From assembly GCA_020634575.1 (NCBI GenBank), contig JACKBM010000007.1:95571-159570 (forward strand): 64,000 nucleotides of DNA. The letters run 5' to 3'. Made by a program: the position numbers and the translations under genes. Below the pieces are notes generated by a model. That model ran no database searches. It saw only the letters and a program-made list of their open reading frames with translations, and had not been told where the DNA came from. Positions 24,462-33,671 of the stretch are shown here, one piece after another. Source of the DNA: Ardenticatenales bacterium. GTDB taxonomy: Bacteria > Chloroflexota > Anaerolineae > Promineifilales > Promineifilaceae. The stretch's first letter is position 1; every line of letters begins with the position of its first letter.

Positions 24462-27400
24462 ATGAGCGATTTGACAACCCTTCCGGAAGAACCAAGAACT
24501 GATTTTCTGAGCCGCCCCCTTCTGGCCATGCTGGCCATTGATTGGGAACGTGCGCTCTACATCCTGTTTGTCCTGACGGCCATCGTGACCCGATTCTGGG
24601 CTCTGGGCGCCCGCGTGGTCAGCCATGACGAATCACTGCACACGCAATATTCTTTTCAGTTCTACAACGGCGACGGTTTCAACCATACGCCCTTAATGCA
24701 TGGGCCCTTTCTCTTTCACATCACGGCCCTTTCCTACTGGCTTTTTGGCGATAACGACATGACAGCGCGCATTCCCGTCGCCATCCTGGGTGTAATCCTG
24801 GTGGCGATGCCCTATCTGTTCCGCCGCTGGATCGGCCGGGTGGGGGCGCTGGTTGCCAGCTTCTTGCTGCTTATTTCTCCCTTTGTCACCTACTACGCCC
24901 GCTACATCCGTCATGATACGCCCGCCATCGTCTGGGCGCTGATCATTTTTGCGGCTATTTGCGGCTATATCTACTTCGAAAGGAAAGATTCTTATCTCTG
25001 GTGGTTTGCGGCCGGTCTGGCCCTGATTTACGCCACCAAAGAGGTCTCTTACATTTACACGGCCATCTTTGGCTCCTTCCTGCTCATACGCCTGATCTTA
25101 AAGATCTGGGAGGATGGCTGGCTGGCCGAACGGCTCGGCGAACTGGCCCGGCCGGCTATCTTTGTGGCCCTGGGCGCAGTCCTGCTCCTGGGCGGACTGG
25201 TGGGCCAGCGCTCCGCCGCCGAAGCAGAGACCGAGGCGGCCGCCACAGCAACCGTCGAAGGCGAAGGCTTTGCTGCGGACCCCAACGCCCTGGCCACGCC
25301 GGCCGCCGAGAGTGAACCATCTGATTTCTTCGCCGCTGTCATGGGCTGGGTCATGGTCCTCGGCGTGGTTGTCGCTGGGCTTGGCGTCTTCATGGCAGCC
25401 GCCCACTTCCGGCCGGAACTTGAACGCTACCCGTCGTTTGACCTGATTGTGCTGTTTACCGTGTTTGTTGTCCCCCTGTTGTCGCCCGTACTGGCGGTCA
25501 TGTCCGGCTGGACGACGCGGGATTATAGTGCCGGCAGCTGTGCCAGCGCTGTGGACGGTGTGGCCACACCTATCACTGGCTTCTGGCAAGTGGTGACCAG
25601 CCCAACCTGTTGGGCGAGCGTGTTTAGTTCGGGGATTATGTATCCGGCCGGTTTTCTGGTCGTCACCTTACTGATCGCCGTCCTCATCGGCCTCTGGTGG
25701 GACCAGCGCCGCTTCATCATCGCCGCCGTCATCTTCCACAGCATCTTCCTGGTCCTGTACACCTCCGTCTTCACCAATATGGGCGGCTGGTTTACTGGCT
25801 CGGTCGACTCCCTGGCCTACTGGATTGAGCAACAGGAGGTGCAGCGCGGCAACCAACCCTGGTTCTACTATTTCTTCATCGTACCCTTTTATGAATTCCT
25901 GCCCCTGGTTTTTGCTCTGGCCGGCATCTGGCGCTGGTCGCGCAAAAAAGGTGTGGGCTTTGGGGTCGCTTTCCTATTCGGGATGGTGATCGGTGGTTTC
26001 CTGCTGTTCAGCTTCACCAACTGGGTCTACAACTACAGCCAGCGCGCAACCGGCGTTGAGGACACCATCCTCCCCGGTCTCATTGCCGCCCTTCTCCTGC
26101 TCATCGCCGTCATTGCCTGGCGCGTGGCCACGGTTCCCCGGCGCAAACGGACGAACCTCTTAGCCCTGTTCATCGGCAAGGACTTTGAGCTGCGTAGCCT
26201 GACCGGCTTTGTGCCCTTCGTGACGTATTGGCTCATTCTGGATTGGGCCCTTTACAGCTATGCCGGTGAAAAAATGCCCTGGCTCAGCACCCATTTTGTC
26301 ATCCCCATGGCCCTGCTGGCCGGCTGGTATCTCAACGACCTCTTCGCTGAAACAAATTGGACCGAGATCTGGAACCGGCAATGGTTGAGCCAACTGGGCC
26401 TGGCCATGCTCTTCATCGTGGCCCTTTTCCTGGCCATTGGCCCGCTGGTGCTGGGTGAAGTGAGCTTGAGTGTCCAGACCAGCGCCAATCTGGCCGGACT
26501 GGGCCGCTTCCTGGGCAGCCTGCTGGTCGCCAGCGGCCTATTCTATCTGCTGACCCGGATGAGCCAGGGGAGCAGCGAAGCAAGCCAGGGCCAGGCGTGG
26601 AAGGTCGCCATCTTCACGTTGTTGGCGCTGTTGACCATCCGCTTCACCTACATGGCCAACTTCCTCAACTACGATTACACCAACGAATTTATGGTGTACG
26701 CTCATGGCGCGCCGGCTACCAAAGACACCGTCATGGCCCAAATCGATGCGCTCTCCATGCGCATGTACGGCGACAAAAGCCTCGCTGTCGCTTATGATGA
26801 CGATAGCACCTGGCCCATGACCTGGTACCTGCGCGAATACCCCAACCGGATCTACTTCGGCGCTTCGCCGGGCCGCAACATTCTGGATGCACCGGTCGTG
26901 GTCGTCGGCAGCAACAACTGGGGCAAGGTCGAACCCATCCTGCAGGATGATTACGAAGTCTACACCTACACCTTCCTCTGGTGGCCGATGGAAGAGTATC
27001 GCAATATCTCCTGGGGCGCCGTGCTGGGCCTGGATGAGAATGCCAGTTTGACGCCGCCACCGGAAGATGTCGAGCAGCCGGAGCGCGGACTGGCCAGCGC
27101 CAAAGTGCGCCGGGCCGTCTGGGATATCTTCTTTTACCGGGATTACGAAGCGTATGGCGAGGTATTTGGCGGTAACTACACCCCTGGTCGCTGGCCCCTG
27201 CGCCACGACCTGCGCCTCTTCATCCGCCGCGATGTCCTCGCCCAGCTATGGGATTACGGCATTGGTGCGGCCAGCTATGAGCCTCCGGTCGACCCGTATG
27301 CTGAAGGCGCCGTGGCCTTGCAGCCTGTTCAGATCCTGGGCGGCCTGGCTGGGGCGGGCGTCGGCCAATTTAATGCGCCGCGTAACCTGGCCATCGCCCC

Positions 27401-28286
27401 CAACGGCGACATCTATGTCGCCGATTCCGGCAACCATCGCATCCAGGTCTTTGACCCCAATGGCGTTTATCGCTTCAGCTTTGGTGAACCTGGCTCAGCC
27501 GAAGGGCAACTCAACGAACCCTGGTCCATCGCCGTCGATGACGCCTTTGTCTACGTCGCCGACACCTGGAACCATCGTCTGCAAAAGTTCACCCTGGATG
27601 GCGATTTTGTCAGTGTTATTGGTCGCAGCGGTTCACCTTCGGATGGCGATCCCGGCGACGGACTCTTCTTTGGGCCGCGCCAGATTATCCTGCTCGAGCC
27701 AGATCAGTTACTGGTCAGCGACACGGGCAACCACCGCATCCAGCGATTCACTCGAGATGGACAGTTTTTGGAGAGCTACGGCAGCTACGGCATCGGCATG
27801 GGCGAATTCTACGAACCGGTGGGGATGGCCGTGAGCGCGAGCGGCACCATCTACCTGGCCGATACCTGGAACCAGCGCGTTCAGGCGTTCCGGAGCGACT
27901 TACTGCCTCTCCGGCAATGGGAAGTAGACGCCTGGCAAAGCGAATCCATCAACAACAAACCGTACCTGGCCGTCGACAATCAGGGCCGCGTCCTGGTCAC
28001 TGATCCGGAGGCATTCCGCGTCCTGGTCTTTTCACCGGAAGGGGATTACCTGGGCCGTTTCGGCGAGTTTGGCACGGAATCGGGCCAGTTCAACATACCC
28101 AACGGCATCGTCGTCGACAGCGCCGGCAACATCTGGATTGCCGATTCCAGCAACAACCGCATTCTCAAATATGCGCCGCTGGCGCTGGGGGTGAGCGATA
28201 TCCCCATTGAGGCACCGGCCGGTGACGACCTGCTGCTCGACTTCGACCCCAACCAGGCCGAAGATCTGCCGGCGGGTGGTGATTAG
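24462..28286 (+). CDS. Agl23-like (TIGR03663) membrane protein fused to NHL repeats
   Basis: 1274 residues. The N-terminal ~720 residues form a GT39-like module of the TIGR03663 type. It starts DWERALYILFVLTAIVTRF, then has VVSHDESLHTQYSFQFYNGD (an acidic DE motif in the first loop), HTPLMHGPFLFH and YARYIRHDTP. An acidic loop insertion lies near residues 245-290. A soluble region then leads to a C-terminal six-bladed NHL propeller (about 955-1250) with repeats such as IYVADSGNHRIQVFDPNG, VYVADTWNHRLQKF, LLVSDTGNHRIQRF and IWIADSSNNRILKY. The archaeal relative Agl23 is tied to flipping lipid-linked glycans. The propeller is probably extracytoplasmic and may bind glycan or protein. A TAAAAT box 9 bases before the start could serve a short or leaderless transcript. 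Confidence 0.87.
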   Translation: MSDLTTLPEEPRTDFLSRPLLAMLAIDWERALYILFVLTAIVTRFWALGARVVSHDESLHTQYSFQFYNGDGFNHTPLMHGPFLFHITALSYWLFGDNDMTARIPVAILGVILVAMPYLFRRWIGRVGALVASFLLLISPFVTYYARYIRHDTPAIVWALIIFAAICGYIYFERKDSYLWWFAAGLALIYATKEVSYIYTAIFGSFLLIRLILKIWEDGWLAERLGELARPAIFVALGAVLLLGGLVGQRSAAEAETEAAATATVEGEGFAADPNALATPAAESEPSDFFAAVMGWVMVLGVVVAGLGVFMAAAHFRPELERYPSFDLIVLFTVFVVPLLSPVLAVMSGWTTRDYSAGSCASAVDGVATPITGFWQVVTSPTCWASVFSSGIMYPAGFLVVTLLIAVLIGLWWDQRRFIIAAVIFHSIFLVLYTSVFTNMGGWFTGSVDSLAYWIEQQEVQRGNQPWFYYFFIVPFYEFLPLVFALAGIWRWSRKKGVGFGVAFLFGMVIGGFLLFSFTNWVYNYSQRATGVEDTILPGLIAALLLLIAVIAWRVATVPRRKRTNLLALFIGKDFELRSLTGFVPFVTYWLILDWALYSYAGEKMPWLSTHFVIPMALLAGWYLNDLFAETNWTEIWNRQWLSQLGLAMLFIVALFLAIGPLVLGEVSLSVQTSANLAGLGRFLGSLLVASGLFYLLTRMSQGSSEASQGQAWKVAIFTLLALLTIRFTYMANFLNYDYTNEFMVYAHGAPATKDTVMAQIDALSMRMYGDKSLAVAYDDDSTWPMTWYLREYPNRIYFGASPGRNILDAPVVVVGSNNWGKVEPILQDDYEVYTYTFLWWPMEEYRNISWGAVLGLDENASLTPPPEDVEQPERGLASAKVRRAVWDIFFYRDYEAYGEVFGGNYTPGRWPLRHDLRLFIRRDVLAQLWDYGIGAASYEPPVDPYAEGAVALQPVQILGGLAGAGVGQFNAPRNLAIAPNGDIYVADSGNHRIQVFDPNGVYRFSFGEPGSAEGQLNEPWSIAVDDAFVYVADTWNHRLQKFTLDGDFVSVIGRSGSPSDGDPGDGLFFGPRQIILLEPDQLLVSDTGNHRIQRFTRDGQFLESYGSYGIGMGEFYEPVGMAVSASGTIYLADTWNQRVQAFRSDLLPLRQWEVDAWQSESINNKPYLAVDNQGRVLVTDPEAFRVLVFSPEGDYLGRFGEFGTESGQFNIPNGIVVDSAGNIWIADSSNNRILKYAPLALGVSDIPIEAPAGDDLLLDFDPNQAEDLPAGGD

Positions 28287-28295
28287 CGCCCCGGC

Positions 28296-28730
28296 TCAGG
28301 CTGTCAATAAAGCCTCAATTTTGGCCGGCGTATAACCCAGCAGCCGGCCAAATTCACGGGCAAGTTCAAGATCAACGTGGGGGGACCGGCCGGTTCCCCC
28401 ATTTTCTTGCTGGCGTGTTTTTAGCGCCTGATACTGCGCCCAGACGGCTGCATCGGCGGCCAGAAAAATCACTTCCCGGCCGGCGGTGACGGCTGCGGGG
28501 AACAGCGGCGTCACCAGAAAATCCGTCTCCAGCCAGCAATTTACGCCATGCTCAGTGGCAATGGCCACTGTCGGCGCCCACATCTGGGCCCGTTCGGCCG
28601 GTGTGTACGGGTGGCTCAGCGCCAGCGGCTTCACCCCGGCCGCCACCACCTCCGCAAACGCCGCCGTCACCCCCGCGTAATACGACAATAGATCAAATTC
28701 AGGCACCAACGCCCGCCAATCTTCAGCCAT
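28296..28730 (-). CDS. Hypothetical protein, 144 residues
   Basis: I do not recognise the family. The protein is soluble, begins MAEDWRALVPEFDLLSYYAG and has an alpha/beta pattern, with a short hydrophobic run (AAVTAGREVIFLAADAAVW) and a Gln/Gly-rich linker (RQQENGGTGRSP) before a helical C-terminus. An AAGGAG ribosome site stands 8 bases before the start and a TATAAT box about 29 bases before it, both on the minus strand, so it is probably a real gene. It is convergent with the Agl23-like gene and divergent from the large subtilase. Confidence 0.65.
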   Translation of the reverse strand: MAEDWRALVPEFDLLSYYAGVTAAFAEVVAAGVKPLALSHPYTPAERAQMWAPTVAIATEHGVNCWLETDFLVTPLFPAAVTAGREVIFLAADAAVWAQYQALKTRQQENGGTGRSPHVDLELAREFGRLLGYTPAKIEALLTA

Positions 28731-28758
28731 TGCGACACTCCTTCTAACTCATCGCCCC

Positions 28759-28764
28759 ATTATA
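28759..28764 (-). promoter_or_regulatory. -10 box for the 144-residue orphan
   Basis: On the minus strand this reads TATAAT, a perfect -10 hexamer, about 29 bases before the start codon at 28730. No good -35 is found at 16-18 bases; that position falls in the dyad cluster, so activation by a protein bound there is possible (inference). Confidence 0.4.
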
Positions 28765-28871
28765 ACCCGACGGGTTCGGCTAACCTGTCGGGTTACCTGT
28801 CGGGGGCTACCTGTCGGGTTCGGCAACCCGTCGGGTTGGGCAACCTGTCGGGTTGCCACAACCTGTCAGGT
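28764..28871. repeat. Cluster of seven short dyads
   Basis: Seven units of the form AACCYGTCGGGTT begin at about 28764, 28782, 28794, 28808, 28825, 28842 and 28860, spaced 12-18 bases apart. The units at 28764 (AACCCGACGGGTT) and 28825 (AACCCGTCGGGTT) are perfect dyads around one central base, and the last (ACCTGTCAGGT) is perfect too. One further unit lies alone at 40688-40699. The cluster sits between two divergent genes and overlaps both candidate promoters. It may be a multi-site operator or a degenerate tandem repeat. Confidence 0.75.
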
Positions 28872-28907
28872 CCCCCTAACCTATTCGGATTGCGCCGCTA
28901 CATCGCC

Positions 28908-28913
28908 TATAAT
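28908..28913 (+). promoter_or_regulatory. -10 box for the large subtilase
   Basis: A perfect TATAAT stands 39 bases before the start ATG at 28953, followed by the ribosome site GGGGAG at 28942-28947. The -35 region is poor (TTCGGA at 18 bases). Confidence 0.4.
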
Positions 28914-28952
28914 GTGGGCGGACCAATGGCGGCGTTGGTTCGGGGAGTGCTC

Positions 28953-31900
28953 ATGAACAGTGGCAATCGCATCGCCTGGCTTCTTACCATTACTCTGCTG
29001 CCGCTCCTGGCGCTGGGCCTGCTGCTGCACCAGATGCCCGCCGCCGCGGCGCCGCCACTCACCTTGAGCCAACCGGCCGGTCACCCCAAATGGGACGACG
29101 CCCTCACTACCGCCGTCAACGAGCCACCTCCGGACCCAGACCGCCATCCCGCCCTGCAACCCGAGCAACCGGCCGGTTTCCATTACCTCCTCCACCTGCC
29201 GGAGCAGGCTGACACCAGCCAACTCATGCGGCAGGCCGATGGCACCACCCGTCCCATCATCAGCTACCTGCAGGCCATCGCCAGCAACAGCCAGGGGCCG
29301 TTGCTGGCCGCCATCACCGACCTGAAGGCCGCTGGCCATATCTACGAAAGCCAGCCGCTCTGGATCATCAATGCCGTCGTCGTGCGCAGTGACCTGGCGG
29401 CGCTGCTGGCGTTGAGCGACCGGCCGGATGTGGCCCACGTCACCCTCAATGCCGACCGCGACCTGATCCCCGATCTGGATCTCAGCGCCAGCCAGCCGCC
29501 CCCAACGCTCACCTGGGGTCTGGCCCACATCGGCGTTGCGGAAGTTTGGTATGGTCTGGGCATCACCGGCACCGGCGTCACCGTCGCCTCCCTGGATTCT
29601 GGCGTGGACTGGACCCATCCGGCTCTCAATGCCAACTATCGCGGCGGTCCCGGCAACCACGACGGCCACTGGTTTGATGCCTCAACTGACAGCTACACCA
29701 CCCCGGTCGACTTCATCGGCCACGGCACGCATGTGATGGGCACCATGGCCGGCGCCGGCGGCATCGGCGTCGCGCCGGGGGCGACCTGGATCACCGCCAA
29801 AATCGTCGACCAGCGCGGCTTCATCCTGGACAGCTACGTCCACCTGGCGGTGCAATGGCTGTTGGCCCCCGGCGGCGATCCTGATCTCGCCCCGGATATC
29901 GTCAACAACTCCTGGGGCAATGGCAATGCCACCTACCTCGGCTTCAAACCGGATATGGATGCCCTGCAAGCTGCCGGCATTCTGGCGCCAATGGCCGCCG
30001 GCAATAGCGGCCCCCTGCCGGAAACGATCAATTCACCAGCCAGTTACCCTGACAGCATCGCCGTTGGCGCCAGCGATCCGTTCGGCAACCTGGCCTATTT
30101 CTCCTCCATCGGGCCGTCGCCGCTGACTGCCGCATTCAAGCCCAGCCTGGTCGCCCCAGGTGCCAATGTCCTGTCAGCGCTGCCGGGCGGCCTCTATGCC
30201 TACGCCAATGGCACCTCGATGGCGACGCCACACGTCAGCGGGGCACTGGCCCTGCTGCGCTCGGCTGCACCTGACCTGTCCGCCATCAGCGCCACGCAAC
30301 AGCTCACGGCAACAACGGCCACAATCGGGTCTGACCCTTTGCCCAATCACCTGTTTGGCTGGGGAGAATTGAATGCGCTGAAACTGGTTCGGGCGGTGGT
30401 CCCTCATGGCGTCTTGAATGGTCAGTTGACAGCCGGTACCCAGCTTTTGCTTAACGGCAGTGTGACCGTTACCACATCCTCGGGCCACGAACTGCACTAT
30501 TCGGTGACCAATGGTCAATTTACCGCCGACCTGCAACCGGGTCTCTACGACCTGGCCCTTAACATCTTCGGCTATGAACCGGTGCAACGCCCGGCAATCC
30601 TGATCCAGGCGAATCAGACCCAGGTCGTGGGCATTGAACTGACACCGTTGCCGACCGGCCAGGTTTCCGGGCAGCTACTCGCAGATGACGGCGTCAACCT
30701 GGCTGGTTTTGAGTTAAGTGTGTTGGGCACCGGCCGGTCCACCCGCACCAATCAGCAGGGCCACTATTCGCTTTCCCTGCCCGCCGGGAGCTATCAGCTT
30801 CAACTTTTCCACAACGGCTTCCAGGAAGAAACGCAGGCAATTGCCATCACGGTCGGCGCATCCGTACAAGCAGATTTCCACCTCCAACCCCGCCCGACTA
30901 TTCTGTTGATCAGCGGCAATGAATGGCTCTATCACCCACGCGTTGAGCTATACCGGCAGGCGCTGCTGGATAACCAGCTGGCGTTTACCGAATGGCAGGT
31001 GCTCAATCCCTACACCGGCGCGCCGCCGCTGGAAGTAATGCAGCAATATGAGACCGTCATCTGGGCTGCGCCACGCTATGGCCCGACTTTCTTCAACATT
31101 GCCGCCAAAACAACCATCAGTAACTATCTCGGCTCGGGTGGCAATCTGCTGGTCAGCGGTCAGGATGTCGCCGACATCGAGGGCTTTGGTATCCTGAGTT
31201 CACCCTGGTTTCTGGTCCAACTTGGCGCCAGTTATCTGGCCGATGCCACCCCACCATTTACCCTGACCGGTGAGGCAGCGTCAACGTTTAGCGGGCTGAG
31301 TTTCACCCTGAATGGGTCCGATAGCGAAGGGAATCAGGCAACGCCTGACATAGTCGAAATACGGCCAGGTCGGTTGGCCCGCCCGCTGTTCCGCTATGCG
31401 GATGGCGGCATTGCTGCCGTAGGTTCCGGTGAGTGCCAGCCGCACAGCATGGTTTATCTTGGGTTCGGTCTGGAAGGGGTGACCGGCCGGTCCAACCGGT
31501 CCGAACTCATCCGCCGCTCCCTGGCCCAATTCGACCTACCGGCGCCCGCCGCCGGCGTCGAGATTGCCCGGCAGCCGATCGAGGATTTTGTTGTCTCTGG
31601 CGATGTGCGCCAGTATGAGCTGCCGTTCTACAACCTGGGCGAATTTATTACCGACACCTTTGATGTCACGCTCGCCGGCACCAGCTGGGCCACCCAGATC
31701 AGCACACCCACCTTAATGGTCGGCCCCTGCGCCGTAGGCCACAGCAACCTGACCCTTACCGTACCGGCCGATCTCCCGCTTGGCATCACCCAGACCGTGA
31801 CCGTCCAGGTCCGCTCTCGCGCCAATCCGCTCATTTCCGACAGCCTCACCATCGCCCTGCGCACCCCCACAGCCGACCTGCTGCTGGTAGATGACGACCG

Positions 31901-33257
31901 CTGGTATGATGTCGAGGGCAATTTTATGGCGGCGCTTGAGGCCAATGATGTCAGCTATGATGTCTGGGATATCGGCTGGGATAACAATGTACGCGGCAGC
32001 CCGTCGCTCAACCTGCTGCAAGCGTACCCCTTTGTCGTCTGGTACACCGGTTATGATTGGTTCCGGCCGGTCAGCGACGCCGAACTGGCCATCCTCAGCC
32101 AATACCTGGCCGGCGGCGGCCGGCTCTTTCTGAATAGCCAGGATTTCCTCTTTTACCATCATGAAGACCCGTTTAGCCGGGATTATCTCGGCGTGCTGGC
32201 CTACCAGGAATCAGTGACACCCACGCAAATCCTGGCCAGCCGGGCCAGCCCTAGCTGGCTGCAGAGGCCCGGCCCCTTCCCGCTGGATTACGGCCCTTAC
32301 CTCAACTTCAGCGACGGCCTGGTGCCGCGGCCGGAGGCGCCGATCATGCTCTGGGGCGATAACGGCTTACCCGCCGGCATCGGCTGGCGCGGGCCGGACT
32401 GGCGCACCACGTTCTGGGCGTTCCCGCTGGAGACGTTGCCGCCCGCCGACCAGGCAGCCGCCCTGGGCGACGGCCTGAGCTGGCTGAGCGACCTCGGCGC
32501 GACATCCTTTGTGGTCTCCGAGCCGGCGGGTGATTGGGCCATCGGCAGCCGCCACCGCTACACGCTGACCATCCAGAACAACGCCGCCATCAGCAACCTG
32601 GTCACCATGACCAACCCGCTGCCGCCGGCGCTGGCACTGGTGTCGGGGACGCTGAGCAGCGGCGCCAGTTACGCGGCGGTGAGCCATACGGTGAGCTGGC
32701 AGGGGGCCATCGAGGCCGGCGCCAGCTTCGAGGTTAGCTACGAGGTCATCGTCAATGAGGCTTTACCGGCCGGTACACCTCTGCAAAACGAGGCCGACCT
32801 ACGCTACAACCGCCATGAGTTGCCGGTGCGTCGGGTGGCCCGGGTCTGGCCCGGCGACGCGGACCTGGCGGGCAGCCGGCTCTGGCTGACCCCATCGACC
32901 CTGCAACCGCCCGGCGGACGGTACACGGCGACCCTGGCCCTGCTTTTGCCAGCACCGGCCGGTCTCGTTAGCGGCAGCCTGCTGATACCCGAAGGCGCCC
33001 ATCCCCTCAGCGAAACCTTGCTGGCCACGAGCGGCGCCATCGAACTGGACGGACGGCAATTACATTGGCGCGGGCAGAATTTACCGGCCGGTCCGCTCAC
33101 CCTGACTCTGGCCTATACCAGCTCCGTCGGCGCGGCCGAAAGTTGGCTGCCCTTTAGCTGGCTGGTGCAGATCGACGACGGCTATCCTTACCTGCTGGAT
33201 GCGCTGCTACAACTGCAACCCTGGCGCCAAAGGTTGCCAATCATTGCGCACAGATGA
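28953..33257 (+). CDS. Large secreted subtilase (S8) with multi-domain C-terminus
   Basis: 1434 residues from ATG 28953 (GGGGAG upstream). An upstream ATG at 28836 only translates the dyad repeats. A signal peptide (residues ~8-35) is followed by a pro-region. The S8 domain has Asp215 in SLDSGVDWTHP, His257 in GHGTHVMG and Ser422 in NGTSMATPHVSG. After it come a carboxypeptidase-regulatory-like beta-sandwich near 590-650 (GHYSLSLPAGSYQLQL) and a long region with two ThuA/flavodoxin-like stretches (ILLISGNEWLYHPRVELYRQ near 650; LLLVDDDRWYD near 970). Last is a DUF11-like repeat near 1190-1290 (YTLTIQNNAAISNLV). No C-terminal anchor is evident. It is probably an extracellular protease with adhesive or binding modules. 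Confidence 0.92.
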   Translation: MNSGNRIAWLLTITLLPLLALGLLLHQMPAAAAPPLTLSQPAGHPKWDDALTTAVNEPPPDPDRHPALQPEQPAGFHYLLHLPEQADTSQLMRQADGTTRPIISYLQAIASNSQGPLLAAITDLKAAGHIYESQPLWIINAVVVRSDLAALLALSDRPDVAHVTLNADRDLIPDLDLSASQPPPTLTWGLAHIGVAEVWYGLGITGTGVTVASLDSGVDWTHPALNANYRGGPGNHDGHWFDASTDSYTTPVDFIGHGTHVMGTMAGAGGIGVAPGATWITAKIVDQRGFILDSYVHLAVQWLLAPGGDPDLAPDIVNNSWGNGNATYLGFKPDMDALQAAGILAPMAAGNSGPLPETINSPASYPDSIAVGASDPFGNLAYFSSIGPSPLTAAFKPSLVAPGANVLSALPGGLYAYANGTSMATPHVSGALALLRSAAPDLSAISATQQLTATTATIGSDPLPNHLFGWGELNALKLVRAVVPHGVLNGQLTAGTQLLLNGSVTVTTSSGHELHYSVTNGQFTADLQPGLYDLALNIFGYEPVQRPAILIQANQTQVVGIELTPLPTGQVSGQLLADDGVNLAGFELSVLGTGRSTRTNQQGHYSLSLPAGSYQLQLFHNGFQEETQAIAITVGASVQADFHLQPRPTILLISGNEWLYHPRVELYRQALLDNQLAFTEWQVLNPYTGAPPLEVMQQYETVIWAAPRYGPTFFNIAAKTTISNYLGSGGNLLVSGQDVADIEGFGILSSPWFLVQLGASYLADATPPFTLTGEAASTFSGLSFTLNGSDSEGNQATPDIVEIRPGRLARPLFRYADGGIAAVGSGECQPHSMVYLGFGLEGVTGRSNRSELIRRSLAQFDLPAPAAGVEIARQPIEDFVVSGDVRQYELPFYNLGEFITDTFDVTLAGTSWATQISTPTLMVGPCAVGHSNLTLTVPADLPLGITQTVTVQVRSRANPLISDSLTIALRTPTADLLLVDDDRWYDVEGNFMAALEANDVSYDVWDIGWDNNVRGSPSLNLLQAYPFVVWYTGYDWFRPVSDAELAILSQYLAGGGRLFLNSQDFLFYHHEDPFSRDYLGVLAYQESVTPTQILASRASPSWLQRPGPFPLDYGPYLNFSDGLVPRPEAPIMLWGDNGLPAGIGWRGPDWRTTFWAFPLETLPPADQAAALGDGLSWLSDLGATSFVVSEPAGDWAIGSRHRYTLTIQNNAAISNLVTMTNPLPPALALVSGTLSSGASYAAVSHTVSWQGAIEAGASFEVSYEVIVNEALPAGTPLQNEADLRYNRHELPVRRVARVWPGDADLAGSRLWLTPSTLQPPGGRYTATLALLLPAPAGLVSGSLLIPEGAHPLSETLLATSGAIELDGRQLHWRGQNLPAGPLTLTLAYTSSVGAAESWLPFSWLVQIDDGYPYLLDALLQLQPWRQRLPIIAHR

Positions 33258-33272
33258 ACGGCTAGGTAAAAT
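33244..33272 (+). promoter_or_regulatory. Candidate promoter for the response regulator gene
   Basis: TTGCGC (33244-33249), 17 bases, then TAAAAT (33267-33272), 18 bases before the start at 33291. The -10 is 5/6; the -35 is 3/6. The arrangement resembles the MoxR promoter candidate (TTGCGG-N17-TATATT). Confidence 0.4.
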
Positions 33273-33290
33273 TCGGCGAAGGGAAGTTAT

Positions 33291-33668
33291 ATGAAACGTC
33301 GACTCCATGTCCTCTTCGTCGAGGACATTAGCAGCATAGCCCAGGTAATGGTAGTAGGTCTGGATTTCTTTGGGATAACGGTCAACCCGGTTTTTCGTAC
33401 TGGTGAGCAATTCCTGGAGCGCTATCACGACCCCGATATCGCCCAAATCGACATGTTCATTTTTGACATCCGCCTGCCCAAACTGAGCGGTGTCGAGATT
33501 GCCCGGCGGCTGCGCGAGATGGGGGATACAAGGCCCATCGCCCTGGTCAGCGCCTGGGCGCCCCCCACAAACGAGGACCTGGCAGCGCTGGACGTCGTCT
33601 ACATGTCCAAGCCGTTCAACATCCGCGAACTGGCCGGCCGCATCCGCGAGCTGGTTGGCGCCGAATAG
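33291..33668 (+). CDS. Single-domain response regulator
   Basis: 125 residues, a CheY-like receiver with no output domain. The acidic pair is VEDI (residues 10-13), the phosphoacceptor is Asp59 in FIFDIRLPKLSG, and the conserved Lys is in YMSKPFN. A Ser replaces the usual Thr in LVSAW. It probably relays phosphate to or from a kinase elsewhere. GAAGGGAAG lies just upstream of the start. Its neighbours are the subtilase and a YbaK-like gene in the opposite orientation, so no partner is suggested by position. Confidence 0.9.
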   Translation: MKRRLHVLFVEDISSIAQVMVVGLDFFGITVNPVFRTGEQFLERYHDPDIAQIDMFIFDIRLPKLSGVEIARRLREMGDTRPIALVSAWAPPTNEDLAALDVVYMSKPFNIRELAGRIRELVGAE

Positions 33669-33671
33669 CGA

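Noticed and set aside
28836..28952. 39-codon N-terminal extension of the large subtilase
   Set aside because: It translates the dyad repeats and lies before the -10 box, ribosome site and signal peptide.
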